From: Papilionanthe hookeriana x Papilionanthe teres
Taxonomy: Eukaryota; Streptophyta; Magnoliopsida; Asparagales; Orchidaceae
Direction: 5' to 3'
Assembly: GCA_022702705.1 (NCBI GenBank)
Contig: CM040426.1
Coordinates: forward strand, 75,351,306-75,415,305
Length of the DNA stretch: 64,000 bases
The position numbers and the translations under genes are program-made. The notes below the pieces were generated by a model, which saw only the letters and a program-made list of their open reading frames with translations, did no database searches and was not told the origin of the DNA. This document shows positions 22,601 through 34,600 of the stretch, piece by piece. Numbering within the stretch: position 1 is the first letter of the stretch; every line of letters begins with the position of its first letter.

Positions 22601-25600
22601 TACGATGACTGATAATAGAAAAATCTCATTGTCTTGTAGATTATTAGTGAAACAATGTGATTATTATATACAACTTAAGTTGTGAAGTAACTGTTGCATA
22701 AGTGAAATATTTATATATTTGATGTCATAAATTCTGAAGTAACTTAAAATCACTAAATAGGTTATGATCGCTGCATTGATTTTATATATTGACTGTGACA
22801 TTCAACATGGTTGCTTATACTTTATATCATAAATCTAAGTCATCGTTGGCAGTACCCTGTTGATAACTTTATTCTAGTTGTTCCAGCAATAAGCTTAACG
22901 TTCAAAGTGAAAATTCTATCAAGAGGGTGATACCGGACTTTAACAATATCTAATGGAAAACATATATTATTACTGAATTCAAATCTAAAATTATAAGAAA
23001 AAAACAATGTGGAATTCTAAAATTGCAATAAAACAGCACACAACACTAGAAGTTGGGTTGGATCTAAGGTGGAGGTGTTTCCAACTAGGGATTTGGACCT
23101 CTGGGTACGTGGCAAGAGGGTTGGCTAGCATGCTAGAGGGTGGCTGAAGCAAAGGGGAAAACAGTAAGCAACAAGGACGGTGGTGGGGTGTTGTCTTTGG
23201 TGGCGGCGCAAGGTTGGATGGGAAACAACTGATATGCTAATTTTTGGGGAGCGACAAAAATGGAGGAGCTGCAAGGGTGGAGGGGCTTGATGCGGTAAAG
23301 GATGGGCAATGGTATAGGAATGATAAACACCACATGGAGACCAAGATTTAGCCGGAGCACCACTTGGAACCCTAGAATACAACCCATCGAGGAAAAAGAG
23401 ACGTTGAAGGCTGCCCCAAAATAAAACACAGCAAAAACTAAACCCTAAACACCACAAAAGCAAATAGATAGTCCTAAGATAACTAGGAGTGGGCCTCACT
23501 CCAATTGCGCAGCAATTCCAAACCTTGGAAGGTAGGCCGACCCCTCAAAAGCCTGAACTAAACTAGTCCAAGTGCAACGGGTGCGGATGCCCGGTTCAGG
23601 CATCCTAGGCGCAAATGCCCCGTGTCAAAGGGTAAACAAACTTCACTATTTTAATGGAGACTATCCTAGGGTTATCACAAACAAATAATCCTTTACATAT
23701 TGAAAATTAAAATGAGAAGAAAATAATTAAAAATGAGAAATTGAATAATTGTATTTTATTCTCATGCTCTACATAAAAAATGAGACGAGAAGTAGTACTC
23801 AACTATATAAAGAAACAACTAAGAAAAACATTATTATTCTAGCGTGTGTAACAAAATAATACAATCCCAAAATCATATCTAATAAGAAGTATGCATAATC
23901 AGTGACCGAAAATTATGGATGGAAATAATTACAAAATTATTACAATAAGAAAGCTATAGTGTTGAAATTAAAACGACAACTCATCCATGCGCTATGTACA
24001 ACAATAGGCGAGATGGAAATGACCCAATATTGATGAGGCGGTGACAGTTCCCGTGACGACTAGCTCTAAGAACAGTTGCTCGTGTGGGGGCACCTAATGT
24101 GAGAGTCGTGGTGTCTTGTGCAAAGCAAAGGTTTAAACAAAGTGAGGCAACGTTGTACTGAGCATTTTCACACACCCTTTCAAGCAAATGAATAGATACA
24201 ATCCAATCTAAGCTTGTTTGATATTTTTTAAAATTGCACACAATAATACTTTGTGAGTATGTCAACAAGTCGATCACTCGTGATTATGAATGAGGCACAA
24301 ATTAGGCCATTGCTGAGCTTTTTCTTTATAAAATATCCAGAAAGTTTTGTACAATTATGTTGCATGAAGCATGGGCAATATTGATGTTTAACTTGTCATC
24401 ACAATAGGACCTCATAAGATCATTTCATTCAACATTCAAGTCTTCTAATATAAATTTAACCAAAGCAATTCACATAATTGAAGTGTCAAAGACTAAAATT
24501 CAATTTTTTGCGCTAGATCTTGCTTCCATTTTTTATTTTTTCACTTCTCTAAGTCTTGAGAATGTTTCCTAAAAATATCCAATATCCCGAAATCGATCTC
24601 ACCTCTACCATAGATCTCGCATAACCTGCATCTATGAATGCTTCACGTGTCAAATCTTTACTCTTCATGAAAATACTTTTTTTCCCCTAGAGTTCCCATC
24701 AAATATTGTAAAACTACATACGATGTTATATCATGTAATTCTTAATGATTTTGTATAAATTGACATATAACACTGATAGCATGATATAAGATGTCAAGTC
24801 TGACAAGTGGTAAGTATACAAATCTTCCAATAAAACTTTGACAAGAAGTTTTTTCTACAACTATTTTATAAAGCATCTTCAATTCTGTGATTTGTTGCCT
24901 GCTAAACTCAACTATATGTGATTGGTTATCTTGAAACCATTGCTTTGATTTTCAAGAAACCTTTGCTTTATATATTTATGGTGAACAAGATTGGATATCT
25001 TTCCCAACAAGCTTTATACATTTATAGTGAACAAAATAATTTGTAATTTACAATAAATACCCATCTACACTCCACTAATTTTTCTTTCCCTTCGATAATT
25101 TTAACAATCTCTATGTTTTATTTGTTTGAAAAGCATTCAGTTCCACCAAAATATTTTCTAATTCTTATCACAGATGTCTCAGAGATTAATGTAAGAGTAA
25201 CAATGATATGTAGGTTAGTAAGCAAGGTTTGATGACTATGAGAAAAGTTTCGTATGGTATAACAAGCGTAGAGCATGTTCATTGAAAGTTCTAGTCAACA
25301 ATTCCCTCAATGGGTTCGGGGACAAGGATTGATGTGCTTGGCTAGATTAAATGGAATTAGAGTTGATACCATAGTTTTGTAGTATACTTGTAGTAAATGA
25401 GTAGAATTTTGTTCAAATATGTGCTCGATTTAGGTATGAAAGATATCCGGTATCATGGAATATAGCTTGATTAGTAACTGCTTTAAAATAGAGTTGCTCA
25501 CCAGGATCAATGGAAAGAAAAGGCGAGCAATGAGGAAATGTCTTTAAATCTATGAATGATAATTCAATTGAGAATAAGTGGTAATAAAATTGACACGGGC

Positions 25601-28600
25601 TTATCTCTGGCTAAACCGACCTGGAGCAACTGAACTGGCTTAGCTTGGAAGAAAGGGGTCGGTCGGCCCTAGTGAATTAGGGTTATTGCCCATTAGTAGT
25701 GAGGTTGCCCCCTCTTAATTACATAGTATTATTTATATGTTGCTTTCATATTTTAGGTCAATTTTTTGTTGTGTTTTTTGTCAGGGCAGTCATCAATATC
25801 CTCTGTTTTCCATCTTAAGGCTGTATTCAAGGACGAGTAATGCTTTGATTGTATCTCGCTCTAAATTAGTGATTATTCTCCGCTTTCTCCTCCCGCAACC
25901 TCCTCATTACTGCTACCCTCCTACCTGCAGTCACGCGGTAGCCTGACGGGTGGTTTTCCGTTAGCCACAATTCTCCCATCCATCACTCACTGTTGTGTTG
26001 TCTCAGCCTTCCCCTACTCGAGCACCAGTGGATTACTCTGTGGCATTTCCCGCCATCAAGCCTCACCCTCCTGACCGGAACTCCACCATCAACCTTTCAT
26101 CCCTTCCCTACTGGTATCTAGTAGCCAACCATCATCCAGCTGCCTTCTCGATTCACTTCCCCAATCCCCTACTTCTTATCCTACCATTCTCTAGCCATCA
26201 CTACCCTCTACTTTCCCTCCAACCACGATAATACTAACCTCGACCTATGCCCTAATTTGAGTTTGTGTTGTGTTTTTGTTATTTCCTAGTTCCAAGTGTT
26301 TTTTATTGTAACCCTATTTGCTTTTTTGAGTAATAATATGTGTTTTCCTTATTGTGGCTAGGTTAACCCGTATCAAAAATATTGATCTTCTTCATTGAAT
26401 GTGGCATTTGTGCAACCATACACCTTTCTCGTAGGGGTGATAATAATTGCACCCTTCTAAATGGGAGAATATCCAATGAAGATAGATTTAATAGCATGTG
26501 GATAAAATTATCCACTATTTGGAAATGTGTACATACAAAAGCAATATCACCAGCTGTTTTAAAAACAAGATTATTTAAATGAAGTCAGGAAAGAGGTTGA
26601 TTAGGACTTACATAGGACTTTTACCTAAGAACACTTGTAGATAATCAGTTTATGACGTGAACGGTAGTTAAAAGAGCCTCCCCCTAATATAATTTTGAGC
26701 ATTCTTTGAAAATAGAAAGAGGGCTTCTAGTAGCAACTATGTGGTTATTCTTTAGTACAATCAACTCCATTTTGTTGGGTTGCAAACATATCTATTACTG
26801 TTTGATAGCCATAAGAAAGATATTGTTCAACTTTTTTAAAAAAGAAACTACTCATAGTCCCAAAGAATAATGTTCATAATAACTTTACAACCCTTACAAA
26901 AAAGCAATTACCACAAATGAATCATCAATTAAAAGGTTGAATAAATGTTTTCCAACTCTCTTATTGAATTCATATTGTAACCCTTAGTCTTAAGGGAATC
27001 CAGGATTGAGGGAATATAAGCATTTTTGTTGTTGTTGTCCATGGAGAGGAATGTGTAGCCATTATTTATTGGTAAAAAGAAAAAATAGAGAATAGAAATG
27101 CTTCAGTTTAATTGAATAAAAAGAAAATGAAATAAAATACACTTGGAAAAGAATTTATATAGCTCTTGATACACATGGGGACCATTGCAGTGCTTGACTC
27201 AATAGTGATCTGGCATTGAGGATGCAGATGACTACATAATGGCAACTGCCATAAGGGGGCATTGTCCCGTGCAAAATATGATAGCCCGCAAACAATGAGA
27301 GGAATGATGTCCTGTGCTTTCAGGAAAAAATAAGGCAACAATAATATCTAGATATTGATGGTGTGGACTTTCGAATGTTTAATATGCATTATGCATCAAA
27401 CAGTTAAAAGAATCAAACAACATTTTCAATATTTAAACCTTTACTAAAGATGGAAAAGAAATTGGAATCATATGATTTAGTTATGATATTTCAAAAAGGT
27501 TTTTTTCTTATGAATGACAATGAAAATAATCAAGCATTACTTGAATGGGGCAGAAGAACACCACATTTGTTACCAAAGCATAGACTAAACTAGATGCCAT
27601 CTCAAAGTATTCACAAATTATGACTCATTTGAATTACAAAGATCCATACGAGTTATATTTTGTTATTTTGTTTAAAAACCATGATTTAAAATCTTAATCC
27701 AAGAAAAAATATGAAAACAATGTAACGTTTTGCAGGAGATGTATATTTGAGGTCTAAAGCTCTAACTTGTACAATGAATAGAGCGCATGTGTGGTCTAGA
27801 ATCTTTTAAATCTAGGATTTGTGGACTTCCATGTTTTGGGAGCCTGAAGAGTCTCAAACCATGATCAACAAGCCAAACCAAGCACAAAGTATCTTTTGAA
27901 ATTTGTAATAAGAAATGTTTGATTTATTATTGCTCAGGTGGATCATATTAAATAATAGTAATCATATCATGATTGATACCATAGAATTATCATTTTTCGT
28001 GTTCATTTGTAAAACAGTATGATTTTCATTTAGCATCTTAAATAACGGATTAATTGTTGCATAATTCACCGTTCATGCCATTAATATTATAAATTGTATC
28101 CAAAATTCTAATGTTCAAATTGAGAACTTTATCAAGATGGTTGGACAAAAATATGTGAGAGCAAGATGGCAATCCTTCTAGAATGATGGAGCTCATTTTC
28201 TTTTAGCATTTTTCACCCGCCATAAAAAATTATGAATGATTAGGAGAATTGGGGCCTCCCTCCTCTATATGTGTGTAATACTGAACTAACTGCACACTTA
28301 CACAAGTATGTATCATCATCATCAACTTTTATCCCAACAATTTTGTGTCACTTTCCCAAAAAGAAAAAAGAAAAAAAAACAATATGGGGTCGGCTCTACA
28401 TAGGCAAGTATTCATGAACGAAAATTAATAAATGTTCAATAAGGTTAATAATCAGAAGCAAGTACGTTCAAGCAATACAAATCCAATGCAGATAATAGTA
28501 TTTATTTGAATTACAACAAGCTTTCCCTTTCACTGTTACCTTCCAATGAACGCCCTTGACAGGGATGGAGAAAGAGCTCGTGAAATAAACCTAGATGTTG

Positions 28601-31600
28601 TTGGTCTGGCGTTGATTGATAAAAAACGAACCAATTGTGCTGAGCTCACCAAACCCTAAAAATCAATTCCAATATTTAGACCTTGAGCATGTTAGTGAAA
28701 GCAAGCAATAAATGTAAGAGTGTGATACCATTTCACAAGCTTGCCGTAGTCCACCAGGCAAATCTGCCATGGTCTTGTACCACTCATTAAAGACAGCATC
28801 AATAAATTTCCTATCAAAAAACTGTCAGGAATAATTAATGGCTTTAGAAATGATGAAATTCCTATAGAAACCATCTTCATTTTTAAGAACAATGAATTCT
28901 CTGAATAAATAAGGATGGGCATAAACTGGATACCTCCTTTATAACAATCCTCCTTCTAAACCATCCACCTTCATCTCCTTCATCTCCATCATCGAAGTCA
29001 TCAAAGTAGTCATCATCATCACCGTCATCATCACCCCCATCTCCCCCTCCATGAAAATTTTTCTTTCCAATATCTCCACCTCCCCCACCCGTCGCTAACT
29101 GCAAAACACCAAATATTGACCAAATGATTAAGAATAACTCCAAAAAAACAAGATTAGAAAGATTTTAAAGATGGAAACAACTGTCTGGTGAAAGTCAAGA
29201 AAAAGTAAGAAAGCCCTAAACAAACCTAGAAAAATATAGACAAGGGAAAAAAATACATATAAATGTGGGGAATCCAAGAGATCATTGGGAAAGATAGAAA
29301 ACATTACAGAATAGGGAGGAAAATGCCAAATAAGTTATCAAAATGTAGTATTTAAAACAAAGTAAAGAAAAATTTAGTGATGACATCCAAGAACAAATTA
29401 TGATGGCAACAGTTAGAAAGAAAAACGAAAATCCGCATATTTCTAGCTTGAACAGAGATAAAAGCGGTTTAAAGTAAACTGGGTACATTAGTGTATGTTT
29501 CACAGGTTAAACTAGCCTTATCCCATCTAGTTGGGGAACTGAATTTAAGAGTTTTTATTTTGCGTTCCTATTATTTTTTGCATTTGGTGTTAAGCCCAGT
29601 TTACAAAATCTTTTTGAAAACTCTGGTCATTTTATGTGTGATCTATCCTTTTTCCTTCCTATTCCCTTCATATTGATTCTCTCCTTAAGTTTTGTCTCCC
29701 AATATTGTTGGTCACCTGCGGGAATCCATCTGTACGAAGCCCAAAACATCTTGGCCTATCATCTATATTCTTTACTTAAATAGATGCTAAATGCATTTCA
29801 AATCATTTTGAACGTTAGAAAACACTGAAATTTTCCAGCAAATCAGGTGCTAATATCATCAATGAGTGAAATGAGGGGAAAATCTCTTCCATTTTCCTTG
29901 GACAAGGAGATAAACCTAAGAATAGAACTATGCATATATTCTAAGTTCTAATTTAAGTTTAACATATCCAACATTGACTAGTTAAAAATATAGAATAAAA
30001 ATTTACATGAAGGCTATGTAAGCATATCCTACATATGTAATTACTATTACTAGGCTTCATTTGGTAATGTTTTGTAGTTAAGCTGCTTTTTATAAAATAA
30101 AGTGCTTGCTAATCTTATGAAGACAAAAGAGTTTCTCAACAAGGGTGTTGCCCGAACATGTACTAAAAGACTTTTTTTTGTTTTGGCATAGGCGCCGTCA
30201 TATGCTATGTTTAAAACCAAATCGAAAGATAAGCATGAACAAATAAAGAGGAAAATTAATATGTTTAAGAAAATCCTGCCTTCATGTGCTCTCGTATTTC
30301 TATGGCTTTGTTTTTTGTATACTAACTGCACACCTCACAGATAAAACCAGGCACTCATTTCCACACAATTAGCATCATCATCAGCAGACAAAATCGCCTT
30401 ATTCTAAATTCTCAACTATTTTAAGTCGGGTCCCATGCACTTTAACATAATGAACATACAATACTAGTCTAGTGATATAATTTATCACCAATTAATTGAT
30501 GATGGAATCATACGTAAAAGTGCCAAAAAAAATCCATCTATTCAAGTCATACTTATTGCCCAAAACTCTATTCCACAGTTATAATAGCAGACTGGAAATT
30601 GCAATGTTTTGGCAACTGCTGAATTGGAAATTGGGTTAGAAAATTTCCGGAGCATTTATAGAATTACCAATCGTGAGTCTAGTTTTAATTATAAATATAA
30701 CTCTAGGCATATGAAAATCAACAATGGCATGATAAATTTTCAAATTCATATTCAACTTTTGTATGATGCAAAATGTGGACCATCTAAGTGTGTTTTGTGC
30801 CAAGGACAACTTATGGAGTAAAGATTTCTCTTTGAACCATCATGAGATATAGATCTTTAGTAACTTGTATTTATTTTTTTTATCTGAATACTTTGTAATT
30901 GATTTTTCACGCAATGAAATTTTGACAAATCCGCAAAAAATTATTGTCTTTTTATGCATAAGTCTTGATAGTTGCATGTGGGTTTTTTTTCCCTAAGATT
31001 TCTTGCAAAAATTTAGATTTTGACGATCCTTACATAATTGAACATGTTTTATGTCAGTTTAGAAATTGTAAAAAAGACGTAGTAATCTAAACTAAGATCT
31101 AGAGTTCTTTTGGAGTGGCAGTGAGTTTTGTAAATGTAGATGTAAAGCTGCTGTGTGAAAAATATGTTTTGAAAGCTACATGAGACTTTATAATTTTTAT
31201 TAAAAAAAAAAATGTGAACAACTATTTATAGCTACAATTTTAGCAAATCAAAATATCAAAAGCAACTTCTCTGCAAAAATTTCACTACCTGACTCAAATT
31301 AATAATAGTTTTTAAGCCAAAATACACAAAAAAAGTATAATTATGACTCTCCCCGCAACCCTATATTAGTAGTATGAGCTACATATGTATGAAAAAGCAC
31401 AAAGAAAAATACAAAATACATAAAGCCTTAGTGAGAACTCTGATTCCAACTAGTAGTCGAGCATTCGATTTGAGGAAATTGCAGGTTCCTCTGGTGGAAC
31501 TCATCTAGTAGCTCTCATGACCTACGCGATTATTGGGGTTGAGTTGATCCGATGATTTCAACATTAGCGAAGACAAGTTCTTCAATGTTACGGTGAATGA

Positions 31601-34600
31601 TCATTTACTTAAACTCAGCTACTGAGTCTGCCTAGATTGTGGCGAGTAAGTGTGAACTTATCTAGTGAGTTCTCTTGAATTAGATTTTGAGGTTCACTTT
31701 AAGCTCCTCATAGTTAATCCATCTCGATTGGCGTGTCAATTTACATCGAAGTTGGTTGATGTGTTCAAGCCTTGGCTGACAAATCCGTCATGAGCTCAGC
31801 TTATGGGCTCATTCCAAAAATAGCTTTGGAGAGGTCACTTTATCTTGAATTTGTAAGTTCTTATTGACCTGACTAGTTGAATCTTCGGTGTACAGTATGA
31901 ACTCAAGTATTGGGTAAAAAAGGAACTAATAACTAAGTTAAGATTCTTGAAGTAGATATGTGATGAAGATTAGAATAATAGATATAAGAATTATTATGCT
32001 AAATAAATGATTGGAATGATAAATATTGAATAAAAGGTAGTTAAAAATATACTTAAGTGTCTAGCATGCATAATAAACAATAAAAAAATGCACCAATTCA
32101 ACATGTAGAAAAAAATAATATCAAAAGATTAGAAAGGAGAGGGGATAGACTTCCAAAATATGAATGGAGGTTACTCAAGAAAATATTACAAAGAATAGAT
32201 TTTGTACCTCATGTACCACTCAACAATGATGAAATAAAACTAAGGATTTATAAAGTTAGGCCAAACTAGTGAATGAGCCTAATGATGGTAATGATGACGA
32301 TGACAATTGATTTGCACAAAGAAATAAAATTAATGTGAAAAACAATATGAAAAAAATCTTGCAAAAGGCTGGACGATATATTAAAAAAAATTATAAATTA
32401 GATTAGCACAATATGCAACACTCACTATAAAAGAATGTATGAGAAGGGTTTCATCAAGCAAACACATAGTAACGATGATGATGAAAATCATCATCATTAA
32501 TATGCATGTTAACAGTACTAAGGCACTTTTACATGTTAAAGAGCTAACTTATTATACTTTAATAATCTTTCGTTTATGAAAAATAGACACTTTACTAGCA
32601 AAAGCCTATGCAATTTCCTCACATCATGATTTTCATCTCCCGTGGTCAAGGTGTAAATTCTTTTAGGTTTTATCCTTTAATGCACATGCTCATTCGTACT
32701 TGTCAAGATTCAAATAATAAAAGAGATTTACCTGTATCAACAGAATTCATCTCAAATTCTGATTTCCACCACACTCATCTATTTAACACAACTTAATTGC
32801 CCTATACTCTACTCAGAGACAAATAAAAATAATGGAAGTTGAATTCATGTCACAAGATATTCTGATTTGCTGGTTTTGTCTTTTATTCCTTCCTTCTTCC
32901 TTTTATGATAAATGAACTACTAGTATGCAATTCTTTCTTAAATTTTGTGCATACTTAATGCATTCACAATAGCTAATTGATAAACATAATCAATGTATTA
33001 CTAATATATTACTAGAGTGTTTAAATACATTTGGTGAAGCCCTTAGGCCAGAAAAATGCTTGATACCTACCTTAATTCAAGATTTTAAAGTTCAAAATAG
33101 AAAAATGAAATAGTCAAGTTCTACAAACAGTCAATTTTTCTCTCAGGATATTTTTTAAAAATTTCTCCAATTATGAAATTTATTTTTTGGCTCTTTTCAC
33201 TCAGAGTGCAAAACTAAGCGTTTACCGCAAATTTGTCTTTGTAACCAGTATTCAGCTTTCCTTTTATTGAGATTAGTTTCGCTACGTAGGTACCACGCTC
33301 TTCTAAAAAAAAGCAGCTTCATTTTTATGGCTCATCATGCTTTACAAATAGAAAACAGAGTTCAAAATGTGACAATTCGCTGCCCCCTCTAAAGAAAATT
33401 CATGAAGTTAACACTAACTTTTAAACTTTATTTTTCTCTCTGTTGGCAACATTAAACATCATTTGAGATGTTTTGGTCACATTAAACGAAGTCTTAGATG
33501 GTTTGTTCACATTAAAGGTTGACCATCTAATGATCCGGTTAGGAGGGCAGATGTTTTAGATTTAACTTATGTTAAGAAAGGCAGAGGTAAACCTAAAAAA
33601 ACTTGGGCATGTTGTATAAAAAATGAACAAAATTTATTCGAATTAAATGAAAATATGACACTCAAGAGAACATGATGGAGAAAAAGGATTTGTGTAGCCT
33701 ACCCTACTTAGTGGGATAAAAGTTTGTTATTGTTGTTATTGTTTGTTCTTTATTGGCAACATAAATGCAGAAATTGCAAAAAATTAATATGGTTCTATCT
33801 AGAAATGTGAAAGGATATGGCATGTGTCATAATCACAAAAATTAGGTGGCAATACAAGCTTTTTATATCAAAATTAATGTCATTTCCCTTTGCCATATTT
33901 CTTGAATAGGATTGAAGAAAATCTACATCCAATCAAACGTCCACTTATCTAAACTAACACAACCGGGCAGAAATAGATTATATCCAAGGTGGGTAATTGC
34001 CCCCTGAACATTTGAGATTTCTCTATATAAATAGTAAAATTTAATCTTTTGCTCATGTTATTTAGGCAATTTAGTAATTTTGCACCCCCACCCCTCGCTC
34101 AATATTTTTTTTCTTGCTCAAATACTTAGAAAAAATTAAACAATTGATTGATGATCTTGCCCACCCTAAAAAATAAAGTTGGTTCAGCCCGTACTACCAC
34201 AACTAAAAAGGGAAGGTGACCTATTGGCGCCTGGTATTGAGCATTTTCTCCATGGAGACATCAATGATAAGTTTGACAACCACCATGAGACCCTATCCTC
34301 TCTTGCCTACCTAGTTTCTAAACACCATAAGTTATATAATTCATTTGGCCCCCTAGAATTTGAGATTTTTCTATATAAATAGTAAAATTTAATATATTTT
34401 TTTTATGTAATTTAGGCAATTTAGTAACCCCGCCCGGTACTTTAAACATTTGTTGATCTTGCCCACCCTAAAAAAATAATGTTGGTCGAACTACTGCCAA
34501 CGCAACTTAGAAGGCATGGTGACCCATTGGTGCCTGGTATTTGAGCATTTTCTCCATGGAGACATCAATGATAAGTTTAAGAGTCACCATGAGACCCTAT

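Noticed and set aside
23125..23499. Minus-strand 124-residue frame with Pro/His/Ser-rich sequence
   Set aside because: It lies in a repeated GC-richer element with an inverted partner at 25600-26370, has no domain, and the partner does not conserve the frame.
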